NCBI RefSeq assembly: GCF_036625195.1
Contig: NZ_JAZKUG010000001.1
Coordinates: 1,302,001-1,366,000, forward strand
DNA from: Accumulibacter sp.
Lineage (GTDB): Bacteria > Pseudomonadota > Gammaproteobacteria > Burkholderiales > Rhodocyclaceae
Length of the DNA stretch: 64,000 bases
Reading direction: 5' to 3'
The first letter of the stretch is position 1. Each line of letters opens with the position of its first letter. The notes beneath the pieces are model-generated. The model was not told the DNA's origin. It ran no database searches and saw only the letters and a list, made by a program, of their open reading frames with translations. Shown here piece by piece: positions 51,820 through 60,095 of this stretch. Made by a program: the position numbers and the translations under genes.

Positions 51820-53681
51820 AGGCCAATGCAGTGCCCCTGCTGGCGATCTTCGAGAAGAAGATGCGTCTCGAAGTACCTCTCTTCCAGAGGCAGTATGTGT
51901 GGAGCCAGGAACAGCAGTGGGAGCCGCTTTGGGAGGACATCGGCCGCAAGTTTGCCGAGTACCTGGAGGGGCGAAAGGACGCACCGGTGCATTTCCTCGG
52001 TGCTATGGTCCTCGACCAGAAGCAAACGCCGACAACCCACGTCGAACGGCGCCAGATCATCGATGGGCAGCAGCGCTTGACCACGCTGCAGTTGTTCTTG
52101 GCCGCGTTCAGGGACTTCTGCCGGGAGCATGGCTGCGAGGACCTGGCACGTGAATGCGAGGCCTTCACCCTGAACCGGGGCATGGGCACCGAGGGTGACG
52201 ATCGCTTCAAGGTGTGGCCAACGCGGCTCGATCGCGCGCAGTTCGCAGATGTCCTCGGCGCTGGCTCGCGTGCAGCTCTCGAGAAGAAGCACCCTCTTCA
52301 GTATCGGAAGTACGCACGCAAGCCGGAACCGAGACCTCGGATGGTCGAGGCCTACTTCTTCTTCCGCCAGCAGCTCCACGATTTCTTTGTCGGGGACGCG
52401 GGCGGCAAGCCGCTCGCCCATGAGACGCACATGGCGCATCGACTGGAAGAGTGCTTCACCGCGCTCAAGAACGCGCTGCAGGTGGTCGCGATCGACCTGG
52501 AACAGGACGACGACGCGCAGGTCATCTTCGAGACCCTGAATGCGCGTGGGGAACCCTTGCTTCCCGCCGACCTGCTGCGCAACTTCATCTTCTTGCGCGC
52601 GGCACGGCGCGGCGAGCCGCAGGAGGTGTTGTACGAAGCGCACTGGCGACGCTTCGATGCCGACTTCTGGCGGGTACAGGTCAAGCAAGGTCGCTTGCTG
52701 CGGCCGCGCAGTGACCTGTTCATGCAGCATTTCCTTTCCAGCCGGCAGGGCGTGGACATCCCGGTCAAGCACCTCTTCGTTGAGTACAAGTACTGGATTG
52801 ACCGTCACCGCCCGTTCGCCACGGTGGAGGATGAGCTGGTGACGCTAAGCCGGCAGGGGGAGGATTTCCGCCGACTCATTGAGCCGAAGAGGGGCGACGC
52901 TCTCTATTCGCTGGCGACATTCTTGGAGGCGTTCGATGTCCGAACCTGCTATCCCCTGTTGCTCGCTTTGCTCGACGTTGGCCTGCCGGAGGCTGACTGG
53001 CTCGGCGTTACCCGCGCACTGCAGTCCTACCTGTTGCGGCGGGCCATCTGTGGACTCACGACAAAGAACTACAACCGCATTTTCCTGGCGCTGACTCGTT
53101 CGCTCAGAAGAGACGCACTCGGCGCCCAGCAAGTCATTTCGCAGTTGAAGGCGTCGAACGTCGAGTCGGCCGAGTGGCCGACGGACGAGGATTTCCGGGA
53201 GGCGTGGATGACCAAGCACGCCTACCAAGTGCTGAACAACCCGAAGCTCGTCTGGCTCCTCAGTCGGCTAAACGAAACGTATCTGGGCGGCAAGATGGAG
53301 GTGCTATCCGTTAGCAGCGCGCTAACGATCGAGCACATGATGCCGCAAGCATGGGTCGAGCATTGGCCGCTGGCAGACGGCTCGCCAGGTCTTAGCGCGA
53401 GCGAGGTCTGGGCCACAACGCCAGGCGATGTGCGAGCCTCAGCGACGCGAAATCGCAATGCGGTAATTCAGACCATCGGGAACCTCACGATCTTGACCCA
53501 AGCGTTGAACTCATCCGCTTCGAATGCGGCGTGGCCGGTCAAGAAGCCCGAGCTCCTCAAACACTCTCTTCTGCCCATCAATCAGCAGCTTCTTGCAAAC
53601 GAGATGTGGGATGAAGGTGCCATTGCCGATCGCGGGGCGCAGCTCTTCGCACGTGCTTTGCAGCTGTGGCCCCGCGGCTAG
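51816..53681 (+). CDS. GmrSD-like DUF262/DUF1524 protein within R-M operon
   Basis: This 621-residue protein has an N-terminal DUF262 domain (PLFQRQYVW at 21-29, IIDGQQRLTT at 81-90, IFETLNARGEPLLPADLLRNF about 237-257). A C-terminal DUF1524 nuclease module contains the HxxP motif EHMMP (506-510) and GNLTILTQALN. This is the arrangement of GmrSD type IV restriction enzymes, which cut modified phage DNA and use NTP through DUF262. GTG 51816 has GAAGGAG eight bases upstream and overlaps the hsdS stop. Being between hsdS and hsdM is unusual. It could also act as an accessory of the type I complex. Confidence 0.88.
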   Translation: MKANAVPLLAIFEKKMRLEVPLFQRQYVWSQEQQWEPLWEDIGRKFAEYLEGRKDAPVHFLGAMVLDQKQTPTTHVERRQIIDGQQRLTTLQLFLAAFRDFCREHGCEDLARECEAFTLNRGMGTEGDDRFKVWPTRLDRAQFADVLGAGSRAALEKKHPLQYRKYARKPEPRPRMVEAYFFFRQQLHDFFVGDAGGKPLAHETHMAHRLEECFTALKNALQVVAIDLEQDDDAQVIFETLNARGEPLLPADLLRNFIFLRAARRGEPQEVLYEAHWRRFDADFWRVQVKQGRLLRPRSDLFMQHFLSSRQGVDIPVKHLFVEYKYWIDRHRPFATVEDELVTLSRQGEDFRRLIEPKRGDALYSLATFLEAFDVRTCYPLLLALLDVGLPEADWLGVTRALQSYLLRRAICGLTTKNYNRIFLALTRSLRRDALGAQQVISQLKASNVESAEWPTDEDFREAWMTKHAYQVLNNPKLVWLLSRLNETYLGGKMEVLSVSSALTIEHMMPQAWVEHWPLADGSPGLSASEVWATTPGDVRASATRNRNAVIQTIGNLTILTQALNSSASNAAWPVKKPELLKHSLLPINQQLLANEMWDEGAIADRGAQLFARALQLWPRG

Positions 53682-53797
53682 TGGCCAGCCGGGTACGATG
53701 GCGCTGATCTCTGCGAAGCTGTCCCGAGCATCGAGTCGATGGCCTTGCCCAGTTCGCGAACTGTCGCATCGCTGATACGAGATCCATGCGGGCATCG

Positions 53798-54462
53798 ATG
53801 AACACCGAGAACCTCCTCCAGCGCCTCGATCTCGGCGAAGACCAGGACGTCGAATTCAAGCTCGCCGAGGGCGGCCTGCCCAAGTCGCCTTGGGAGACGA
53901 TCTCCGCGTTCGCCAACACCGAAGGCGGCACGCTCGTGCTGGGCGTGGCGGAGAAGGGCGAGACGCACGAGATCGTCGGCGTGCGTTCGCCCGGCAAGCT
54001 GATCAAGGCCTTCTGGGACGGGCACAACAACCCACAGAAGTTCAGCCCGGCCATCTGCACCGGGCGCGACGTGCAACTGGTTCCGATCGATGACCGCGAA
54101 CTGCTGCTGATTCGGGTGCGCCGGGCGGCGCGCGCGCAGCGGCCGGTTTTCGTCAACGGCAATCCGTTGACGGGCACCTTCAAGCGCAATTTCGAAGGCG
54201 ACTACCACTGCACCGAGGCCGAGGTGCGGCAGATGCTGCGCGACGCCAGCGACGAGCCGCAGGACGGCATGCTGCTGGAGGGCTTCGATCTCGAAGACCT
54301 GGACGCCGAATCGCTGAAGGCGTATCGCAACCGTTTTGCCTCGCGCGATCCGGACCACCCCTTTCTTGCCCTGGATGACCGTGCGCTGATCGAGCGGCTG
54401 GGCGGATGGCGCCGCGAGCGGGTGGGCCGGCGCGCGGGGCTCACGCTGGCCGGCCTGCTGAT
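53798..54462 (+). pseudogene. Truncated AlbA_2 domain gene (first copy)
   Basis: The frame from ATG 53798 matches the first 221 residues of the intact protein at 55025 with few changes, including DVEFKLAEGGLPKS and AFANTEGGT. It then departs from it after LTLAGLL. The frame stays open to 54961 by reading through the insert and hsdM out of frame, so a chimeric product is possible. The ATPase-like and C-terminal parts are lost. It may still be expressed as a bare AlbA_2 domain. Confidence 0.85.
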
Positions 54463-54662
54463 TCTCGTCGCTGTCCGGCAAGGTGATCCGGAACGTCGGA
54501 ACGAGACAGGCTTCCAAGTGGATCGTGATGGATCAAAGCAAACAATGACGAAACGGCGGCCCGTCCGGGTGGGCAGCGAAAACCCAAAGCCTGACAACAA
54601 GATAGCTTTGTTAGTCGTGCGCGAATCATCAATGGGCCAACAAAGAGCCGCGGCAAGAAACA

Positions 54663-54933
54663 ATGAACACCTCCACCCTCGTCCAGAAACCCTGGAACTA
54701 CTGCAACGTCCTGCGCGACGACGGGATGAGCTATGGCGACTATGTCGAGCAGCTCACCTACCTGCTGTTCCTGAAGATGGCAGAAGAACGCAGCCACCCG
54801 CCGCACAGCCAGCCGAGCTCCATGCTCGCCGCCTACGCATGGCCCGCTGCTCGCCAACGACGGCGATGCGCTGTTCGATTACTACCGGCACACGCTGGAA
54901 CAGCTCGGCGGGCAGCCGGGCACGCTGGCGCTG
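54663..54933 (+). pseudogene. Truncated, frameshifted hsdM fragment (first copy)
   Basis: ATG 54663 begins MNTSTLVQKPWNYCNVLRDD and runs like intact HsdM for about 60 residues. A two-base loss in the ATGGCCCGC region (near 54844) then shifts the frame. Homology to intact hsdM continues at DNA level to 54933. It lacks the SAM-binding and NPPF motifs and cannot be a methylase. Confidence 0.9.
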
Positions 54934-57162
54934 GTCTCTGCGACGCTGTCGCATGCCGTGAGTCAACAGCCTCGCCCAGCTGGCGAACTGTCGTGTCCCT
55001 GATACCACATTCGTGCTGCCATCGATGAACACCGAGAGCCTCCTCCAACGCCTCGATCTCGGCGAAGACCAGGACGTCGAGTTCAAGCTCGCCGAGGGCG
55101 GCCTGCCCAAGTCGCTTTGGGAGACGATCTCCGCGTTCGCCAACACCGAAGGCGGCACGGTCGTGCTGGGTGTGGCCGAGCAGGGCGAGGCGCACGAGAT
55201 CGTCGGCGTGCGTTCGCCCGGCAAGCTGATCAAGGCCTTCTGGGACGGGCACAACAACCCACAGAAGTTCAGCCCGGCCATCTGCACCGAGCGCGACGTG
55301 CAACTGGTTCCGATCGATGACCGCGAACTGCTGCTGATTCGGGTGCGCCGGGCGGCGCGCGCGCAGCGGCCGGTTTTCGTCAACGGCAATCCGTTGACGG
55401 GCACCTTCAAGCGCAATTTCGAAGGGGACTACCACTGCACCGAGGCCGAGGTGCGGCAGATGCTGCGCGACGCCAGCGACGAGCCGCAGGATGGCATGCT
55501 GCTGGAAGGCTTCGGTCTCGACGATCTGGATGCCGAATCGCTGAAGGCGTATCGCAACCGTTTCGCATCGCATGAGCCGGACCACCCCTTTCTTGCGCTG
55601 GATGACCGTGCGCTGATCGAGCGGCTGGGCGGCTGGCGCCGCGAGCGGGTCGGCGGGCGTGCGGGGCTCACACTGGCCGGGCTGTTGATGTTCGGCAGCG
55701 AGCGTAGCTTGCTCGATGCCTTGCCGCACTACCACCTCGACTATCAGGAGCAGCTCTCGGCCGATCCCGAGCAGCGCTGGAGCCACCGCATCACCGTGGA
55801 CGGCAAGTGGGTACCGAACCTGTTCAACTTCTACTACCGCGTCTACCCGCGCCTGGTGGAAGGGCTGGACGTGCCGTTCAAGCTCGATCCGCAGGCCACG
55901 CGCATTGCCGAGACGCATGTGCACGAGGCGCTGCGCGAGGCGCTGGTCAACACGCTGATCCACGCCGACCACCAGTCGTCGCGTCCGATCACCGTGATCA
56001 AGCGGCAGGACGCGTTCGTTTTCGTCAACCCGGGGCGGCTGCGCATCCCGCGCGAGGCACTGTACCAGGGCGGAGTGAGCGACCCGCGCAACCCCAACGT
56101 GCAGAAGATGTTCCAGATGCTCGGCCTCGGCGAGAAAGCGGGCTCGGGCTTCCAGAAGATCCTGCGCGCTTGGCGCGAGCAGCACTGGATGATCCCGCTG
56201 GTGGCCGAAGACCCGTCGCTCGAGATGACGCGCGTGTGGCTGCCGCTGCCCAGCATGATCCCGGGCGACGTGGAGCAGGAGTTGCGCGCGATCGTGGGCG
56301 ACGCTTACCGGGGTCTCGACGAGCTGGGCCGCGTGATCCTGATGCTGGCGCACCGCTTCGACGAGATCGGCAACGCCGACATCCAGCCGTACCGGGCGGA
56401 ACATCCTCGCGAGATCGGTGTTCGGCTGAAGCAGTTTGTCGACGCCGGCTGGCTGGAGAAGAGCGGCCACGGCAGGGGAACCCGGTATCGCTGGCCCAGG
56501 CAGCACCTCGGGGACTTGTTCGCACCGGCGACGCCCGTGGGCGAAGGCTCCGAACATTCGGCGGCCAGCTCCGAACAATCGACCGCCGACTCCGAACATT
56601 TGAAGGCTGACTCCGAACATTTGAGCTCCGAACAAGAGGCGCGCCTGGCGGCGCTGGCTGCGCCCATGCGCAAGCTGGGCAAGGTGTCCAACAAGGCGCA
56701 GGCTGAGCAAGTCATCCTGGCGCTGTGTTCGCAGCAGTGGTTGGCGCTTCGAACATTGGCGCGGCTGCTCGATCGCGCTCCGGATTCGCTGCGCAACCAC
56801 TACATCAATCCGATGCTGCGCGATGGCCGGCTGCGAGCACGCGTCCCGGGCACGCCCAACCATCCGGGTCAGGCCTACAAGACGAACGAATGAACACCTC
56901 CACCCTCGTCCAGAAACTCTGGAACTACTGCAACGTCCTGCGCGACGACGGGATGAGCTATGGCGACTACGTCGAGCAGCTCACCTACCTGCTGTTCCTG
57001 AAGATGGCGGACGAGCGCAGCCGCCCGCCGTACAACCAGCCGGGCCCCATTCCTGCCGCTTACGCTTGGCCCGCGCTGCTGGCCAGGGACGGCGATGCGC
57101 TGTTCGACCACTACCGCCACACACTGGAAGCGCTCGGCAGGCAGCCGGGCACGCTGGCGCTG
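54934..57162 (+). repeat. Downstream, intact copy of the AlbA_2-hsdM tandem duplication
   Basis: This unit includes the upstream spacer, the complete AlbA_2 gene and hsdM up to the point where the first copy breaks. Beyond 57162 hsdM continues uniquely. Confidence 0.8.
55025..56893 (+). CDS. AlbA_2 / Schlafen-type AAA_4 protein linked to type I R-M
   Basis: This 622-residue protein has an N-terminal AlbA_2 domain (VEFK at 18-21, SAFANTEGGT at 36-45). A GHKL ATPase-like region follows (EALREALVNTLIHADH at 301-316, GEKAGSGFQKIL at 369-380), as in the HATPase_c_4 proteins once called RecG-like. Then come a winged helix (about 430-490), a SEH/SEQ repeat linker (509-537) and a C-terminal helix-turn-helix-like end. 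Such proteins often accompany hsd genes, possibly as regulators or defence effectors, but their role is not settled. ATG 55025 is chosen; GTG 55013 is possible. It overlaps hsdM by ATGA. Confidence 0.85.
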   Translation: MNTESLLQRLDLGEDQDVEFKLAEGGLPKSLWETISAFANTEGGTVVLGVAEQGEAHEIVGVRSPGKLIKAFWDGHNNPQKFSPAICTERDVQLVPIDDRELLLIRVRRAARAQRPVFVNGNPLTGTFKRNFEGDYHCTEAEVRQMLRDASDEPQDGMLLEGFGLDDLDAESLKAYRNRFASHEPDHPFLALDDRALIERLGGWRRERVGGRAGLTLAGLLMFGSERSLLDALPHYHLDYQEQLSADPEQRWSHRITVDGKWVPNLFNFYYRVYPRLVEGLDVPFKLDPQATRIAETHVHEALREALVNTLIHADHQSSRPITVIKRQDAFVFVNPGRLRIPREALYQGGVSDPRNPNVQKMFQMLGLGEKAGSGFQKILRAWREQHWMIPLVAEDPSLEMTRVWLPLPSMIPGDVEQELRAIVGDAYRGLDELGRVILMLAHRFDEIGNADIQPYRAEHPREIGVRLKQFVDAGWLEKSGHGRGTRYRWPRQHLGDLFAPATPVGEGSEHSAASSEQSTADSEHLKADSEHLSSEQEARLAALAAPMRKLGKVSNKAQAEQVILALCSQQWLALRTLARLLDRAPDSLRNHYINPMLRDGRLRARVPGTPNHPGQAYKTNE

Positions 57163-58389
57163 ATCTTCGCCAAGGCGCAGAACAAGTTCCAGGACCCGGC
57201 CAAGCTGCGGCGCGTGATCGTCGACCTGATCGACGCCGAGAACTGGTCGTCTATGGGCGCCGACGTGAAGGGCGACGCCTACGAAGGCCTGCTGGAGAAG
57301 AACGCGCAGGACACGAAGAGCGGCGCCGGCCAGTACTTCACGCCGCGCGCGCTGATCCAGGCGATGGTGGACTGCATCGCGCCCCGGCCCGGCGAGCTGA
57401 TCTGCGACCCGGCCTGCGGCACCGGCGGCTTTCTCTTCACCGCGCACCAGTACCTGACGCAACACAACTCCAACCTCACCCGCGACGAGAAGCGCCACCT
57501 CAAGGAAGGTGCCTTCCGCGGCTGGGAGCTGGTGCAGGCCACCGCGCGCGTGTGCGCGATGAACCTGATGCTGCACGGCATCGGATCGGAGAAGAGCGTG
57601 CCCGTCAAGGTGGCCGACGCGCTGGCGGCCGACCCCGGCGAGCGCTTCGACATCGTGCTGGCCAATCCGCCCTTCGGCAAGAAGAGCAGCACGATGATCG
57701 TCGGCGAGGACGGCAAGACCTCCACCGAGAAGGACATCGTCGAGCGCGACGACTTTTGGGCCACCACCAGCAACAAGCAGCTCAACTTCGTGCAGCACAT
57801 CAAGACGCTGCTCAAGGCGCACGGCCGCGCCGCGGTGGTGGTGCCTGACAACGTGCTGTTCGAAGGCGGCGCCGGCGAGACCATCCGCCGCAAGCTGATG
57901 CATGAATGCGACGTGCACACCCTGCTGCGCCTGCCCACCGGCCTGTTCTACGCGCAGGGCGTCAAGGCCAACGTGATCTTCTTCGACAGGAAGCCGGCCT
58001 CCGAGACGCCGTGGACCAGGAAGCTCTGGATCTACGACCTGCGCACCAACAAGCATTTCACGCTGAAGACCAACCCGCTGAAGCGCACGGACCTGGACGA
58101 GTTCGTGGCGCTGTACCACCCGGCCAACCGCCACCAGCGGCAGGCGACGTGGAGCGCGGAGACGCCGGAAAGGCGCTGGCGCGTGTACGAGTACGACGAG
58201 CTGTTGGCCCGCGACAAGGCGAGCCTGGACATCTTCTGGCTGAAGGACGAATCGCTCGCCGACAGCGACAACCTGCCGCCGCCAGAGGTGATCGCGCAGG
58301 AGATCGTCGATGATCTGGAGGCGGCGTTGGAGCAGTTCCGGTTGATTGCCGGCGATCTGAACGGCGGAACGGAGAGGCCAACAACGTGA
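56890..58389 (+). CDS. hsdM: Type I DNA adenine methyltransferase subunit HsdM
   Basis: This 499-residue N6-adenine methylase protects host DNA. The N-terminal helical domain (1-140) is followed by the SAM site DPACGTGGF (173-181) and the catalytic NPPF (259-262), and a C-terminal tail for HsdS binding. ATG 56890 overlaps the AlbA_2 stop, which fixes the start. The open frame upstream from 56725 was rejected. It lies last in the set, three genes after hsdS, whereas hsdM usually precedes hsdS. Confidence 0.96.
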   Translation: MNTSTLVQKLWNYCNVLRDDGMSYGDYVEQLTYLLFLKMADERSRPPYNQPGPIPAAYAWPALLARDGDALFDHYRHTLEALGRQPGTLALIFAKAQNKFQDPAKLRRVIVDLIDAENWSSMGADVKGDAYEGLLEKNAQDTKSGAGQYFTPRALIQAMVDCIAPRPGELICDPACGTGGFLFTAHQYLTQHNSNLTRDEKRHLKEGAFRGWELVQATARVCAMNLMLHGIGSEKSVPVKVADALAADPGERFDIVLANPPFGKKSSTMIVGEDGKTSTEKDIVERDDFWATTSNKQLNFVQHIKTLLKAHGRAAVVVPDNVLFEGGAGETIRRKLMHECDVHTLLRLPTGLFYAQGVKANVIFFDRKPASETPWTRKLWIYDLRTNKHFTLKTNPLKRTDLDEFVALYHPANRHQRQATWSAETPERRWRVYEYDELLARDKASLDIFWLKDESLADSDNLPPPEVIAQEIVDDLEAALEQFRLIAGDLNGGTERPTT

Positions 58390-58410
58390 TCGGGCTGCCG
58401 ATCGGGACTG

Positions 58411-58847
58411 CGCGTGCTGGACAAGTCGCCGCCGCCGGCCGCCGGTCGACGGTTTCCCGATGGTGCGGCGCGCGCGCTCGTGCGCCTGCTGGTCGAGCGC
58501 GGTCACGAGTGCTGGGCCGATGCCTACGTGTGCTGGCCACGGACGCGGAAAGCTTGCGCGCGCTCGATGCCCTGCTGCCGCACCTGAGGCTGGCGGCGGC
58601 CGTGCCGCTGGTCACTGTGCCGGCCCACGACGTGGCCTGGCTGCCTGAAAAGGACCGGCCGGTGCTCGCGGCCGCCATCCGGCTGCGCTGCGATGCGCTC
58701 GTCACCGGCGACCGCACGCACTTCGGCGCCGGCTACGGCCGGGCGTTCGGCGGCGTCCTGGCGCACTCGCTTTCCCTGAAGGCCACCCGTGCGCAGCCGG
58801 CCTGCTGGCGACGGTTTTCTTCGCGACCCTTCAGCGGGCGAGCGTGA
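58411..58847 (+). pseudogene. Frameshifted PIN-domain (VapC-like) toxin gene
   Basis: Two pieces of one PIN protein lie in different frames. The first reads ARALVRLLVERGHECWADAYV (from about 58465), and the second reads LRALDALLPHLRL and then LPEKDRPVLAAAIRLRCDALVTGDRTHFG, the usual PIN end with acidic catalytic residues. The switch near 58530 means at least one indel. The start of the second frame (GTG 58386) overlaps the hsdM stop. There is no antitoxin gene. The reading is probably dead. Confidence 0.75.
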
Positions 58848-59250
58848 CGAACATCAAGCCGACGACGATCGCCATGCCGCCGAGACCGGCGAGGGCGGTG
58901 GCGGCGAACCAGCGGTCGGCAAAGCGATCGACCACGGCTTCTTCCGGCCGCATCGGGTCGTGCAGGACATCGACTCGCGTGCCGACCGCCAGCGGAAGAA
59001 CGTAGCGGCCGGTGTCGGATTCGAAGCGATGCCTGCGGCCGTCGTCGGCGGTGAACTCGACGACCGGGAAATCGTAGGGATTGCCGGGCGTCACCGCAAC
59101 CGCCACTTGCTCGACCACCGTGCCCGGTGCCGCCCGCCAGCCGCGGGTGCGCCGCCAATGCCTCCAGGCCAGCACGCAGCCACAGACCACGAGCAGCAGC
59201 CCGGCCATTTCGAGTCCCCAGCCGAGCATGCGAAACGCTGCACTGGACAT
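58831..59250 (-). CDS. DUF3592-type membrane protein
   Basis: This 139-residue protein has two membrane segments, MLGWGLEMAGLLLVVCGCVLAW near the start and AATALAGLGGMAIVVGLMFVTLA at the end. An extracytoplasmic beta domain lies between: GTVVEQVAVAV, FPVVEFTADDGRRHRFESD and VDVLHDPMRPEEAVVD. This is the DUF3592 layout, function unknown. ATG 59250 has GAGG boxes upstream. A longer frame to 59475 is low quality and was rejected. It is convergent with the PIN remnant and overlaps it by 17 bases. Confidence 0.72.
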   Translation of the reverse strand: MSSAAFRMLGWGLEMAGLLLVVCGCVLAWRHWRRTRGWRAAPGTVVEQVAVAVTPGNPYDFPVVEFTADDGRRHRFESDTGRYVLPLAVGTRVDVLHDPMRPEEAVVDRFADRWFAATALAGLGGMAIVVGLMFVTLAR

Positions 59251-59474
59251 GATCCTCAACTCCTCCTGTTCCTCCTGCCGCCGTTGGCGACGCGTCCGCT
59301 TCCTGCCGCAACGGCCGTCCGTCGGCGGCAGCGGATGGCTGCCCGGCAGGCGCCTGGTGGCCGATCGACGGATCGCAGGCCGTGGCGACAGCGGCGTGCA
59401 AGCAGGAGGCTTGGACTGGCGGCACGGCCATGCGATGATACTGCGGGAGAGGAAACCGGCAAGGGTTGGCGCCA

Positions 59475-59879
59475 ATGATCACCGTTTTCGGCATTCGCAA
59501 CTGCGACACCATGAAGAAGGCTTTCGCCTGGCTCGAGGCCAATGGCGTGCCCTACGAGTTCTGCGACTACCGACAACCGGGGGTGGTGGCCGCACAGCTG
59601 CCGGAGTGGAATCGCCATGCTGGCTGGCAGGCGCTGCTCAACACCCGTGGTCTGACCTGGCGGCGTCTGGCGGCAGACGAGCGCGCCGGTATCGACGAGG
59701 AGAGGGCTCTGTCGCTGATGGTGGCGCATCCGACGCTGATCCGTCGCCCCGTGGTGGCCTTCGGCGGCCAGCTGCTGGTGGGGTTCAGCCCCGAACGCTT
59801 TGCCAGCCTGCTGGACGCAAGGAGCGTTGGCCAGCGCGTGCCGGGTGGCGAGGCCGTGCGGGGTAGCCACGGATCCTGA
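59475..59879 (+). CDS. Spx/YffB-type ArsC-like protein
   Basis: This 134-residue thioredoxin-fold protein begins MITVFGIRNCDTMKKAFAWLE with the single active-site C10. It contains RRLAADERAGIDEERALSLMVAHPTLIRRPVV, the ArsC-family core. It is closest in style to YffB-like proteins of unknown substrate and lacks the flanking ars genes that would support arsenate reductase activity. ATG 59475 was preferred over TTG 59466. A good intrinsic terminator follows within 30 bases. Confidence 0.85.
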   Translation: MITVFGIRNCDTMKKAFAWLEANGVPYEFCDYRQPGVVAAQLPEWNRHAGWQALLNTRGLTWRRLAADERAGIDEERALSLMVAHPTLIRRPVVAFGGQLLVGFSPERFASLLDARSVGQRVPGGEAVRGSHGS

Positions 59880-59905
59880 CGGGCGGGCGGCAACACCGTC
59901 GTTAG

Positions 59906-59929
59906 CCGGCGCAGGTCGCCGGTTTCTTT
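59906..59929 (+). terminator. Intrinsic terminator after the YffB-like gene
   Basis: CCGGCG (59906-59911) pairs with CGCCGG (59917-59922) around a five-base loop, followed directly by TTTCTTTG. It lies 27 bases after the stop. Confidence 0.65.
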
Positions 59930-60095
59930 GCCAGCCAGGGCATCCGTCCTGCAGCCAGAGGTTGCAGGAAAATGTGCATTAATTCCTCGTCCATCCGTGG
60001 CCGGCCGTCCCAGACTGGCGCTGTGGGCGACGGGGTGGGCGCCGCGATGCTGCGGCAGCTCGGCTGGGCTGATGCGAACAGCGGGTGCGAAAGCG

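Larger units (their letters stand above)
53686..54933 (+). repeat. Upstream, degraded copy of an AlbA_2-hsdM tandem duplication
   Basis: This copy matches 54934-57162 at both ends. It holds the upstream spacer and AlbA_2 codons 1-221, then a 198-bp unrelated piece (54463-54660), then the first 271 bases of hsdM. The join to the second copy lies near 54933, where hsdM sequence passes into the spacer sequence found after the DUF262 gene. Confidence 0.85.

Noticed and set aside
54590..54620. Possible attC-like imperfect hairpin in the 198-bp piece
   Set aside because: The ends do not fit the RYYYAAC/GTTRRRY core sites, and no integrase is present.
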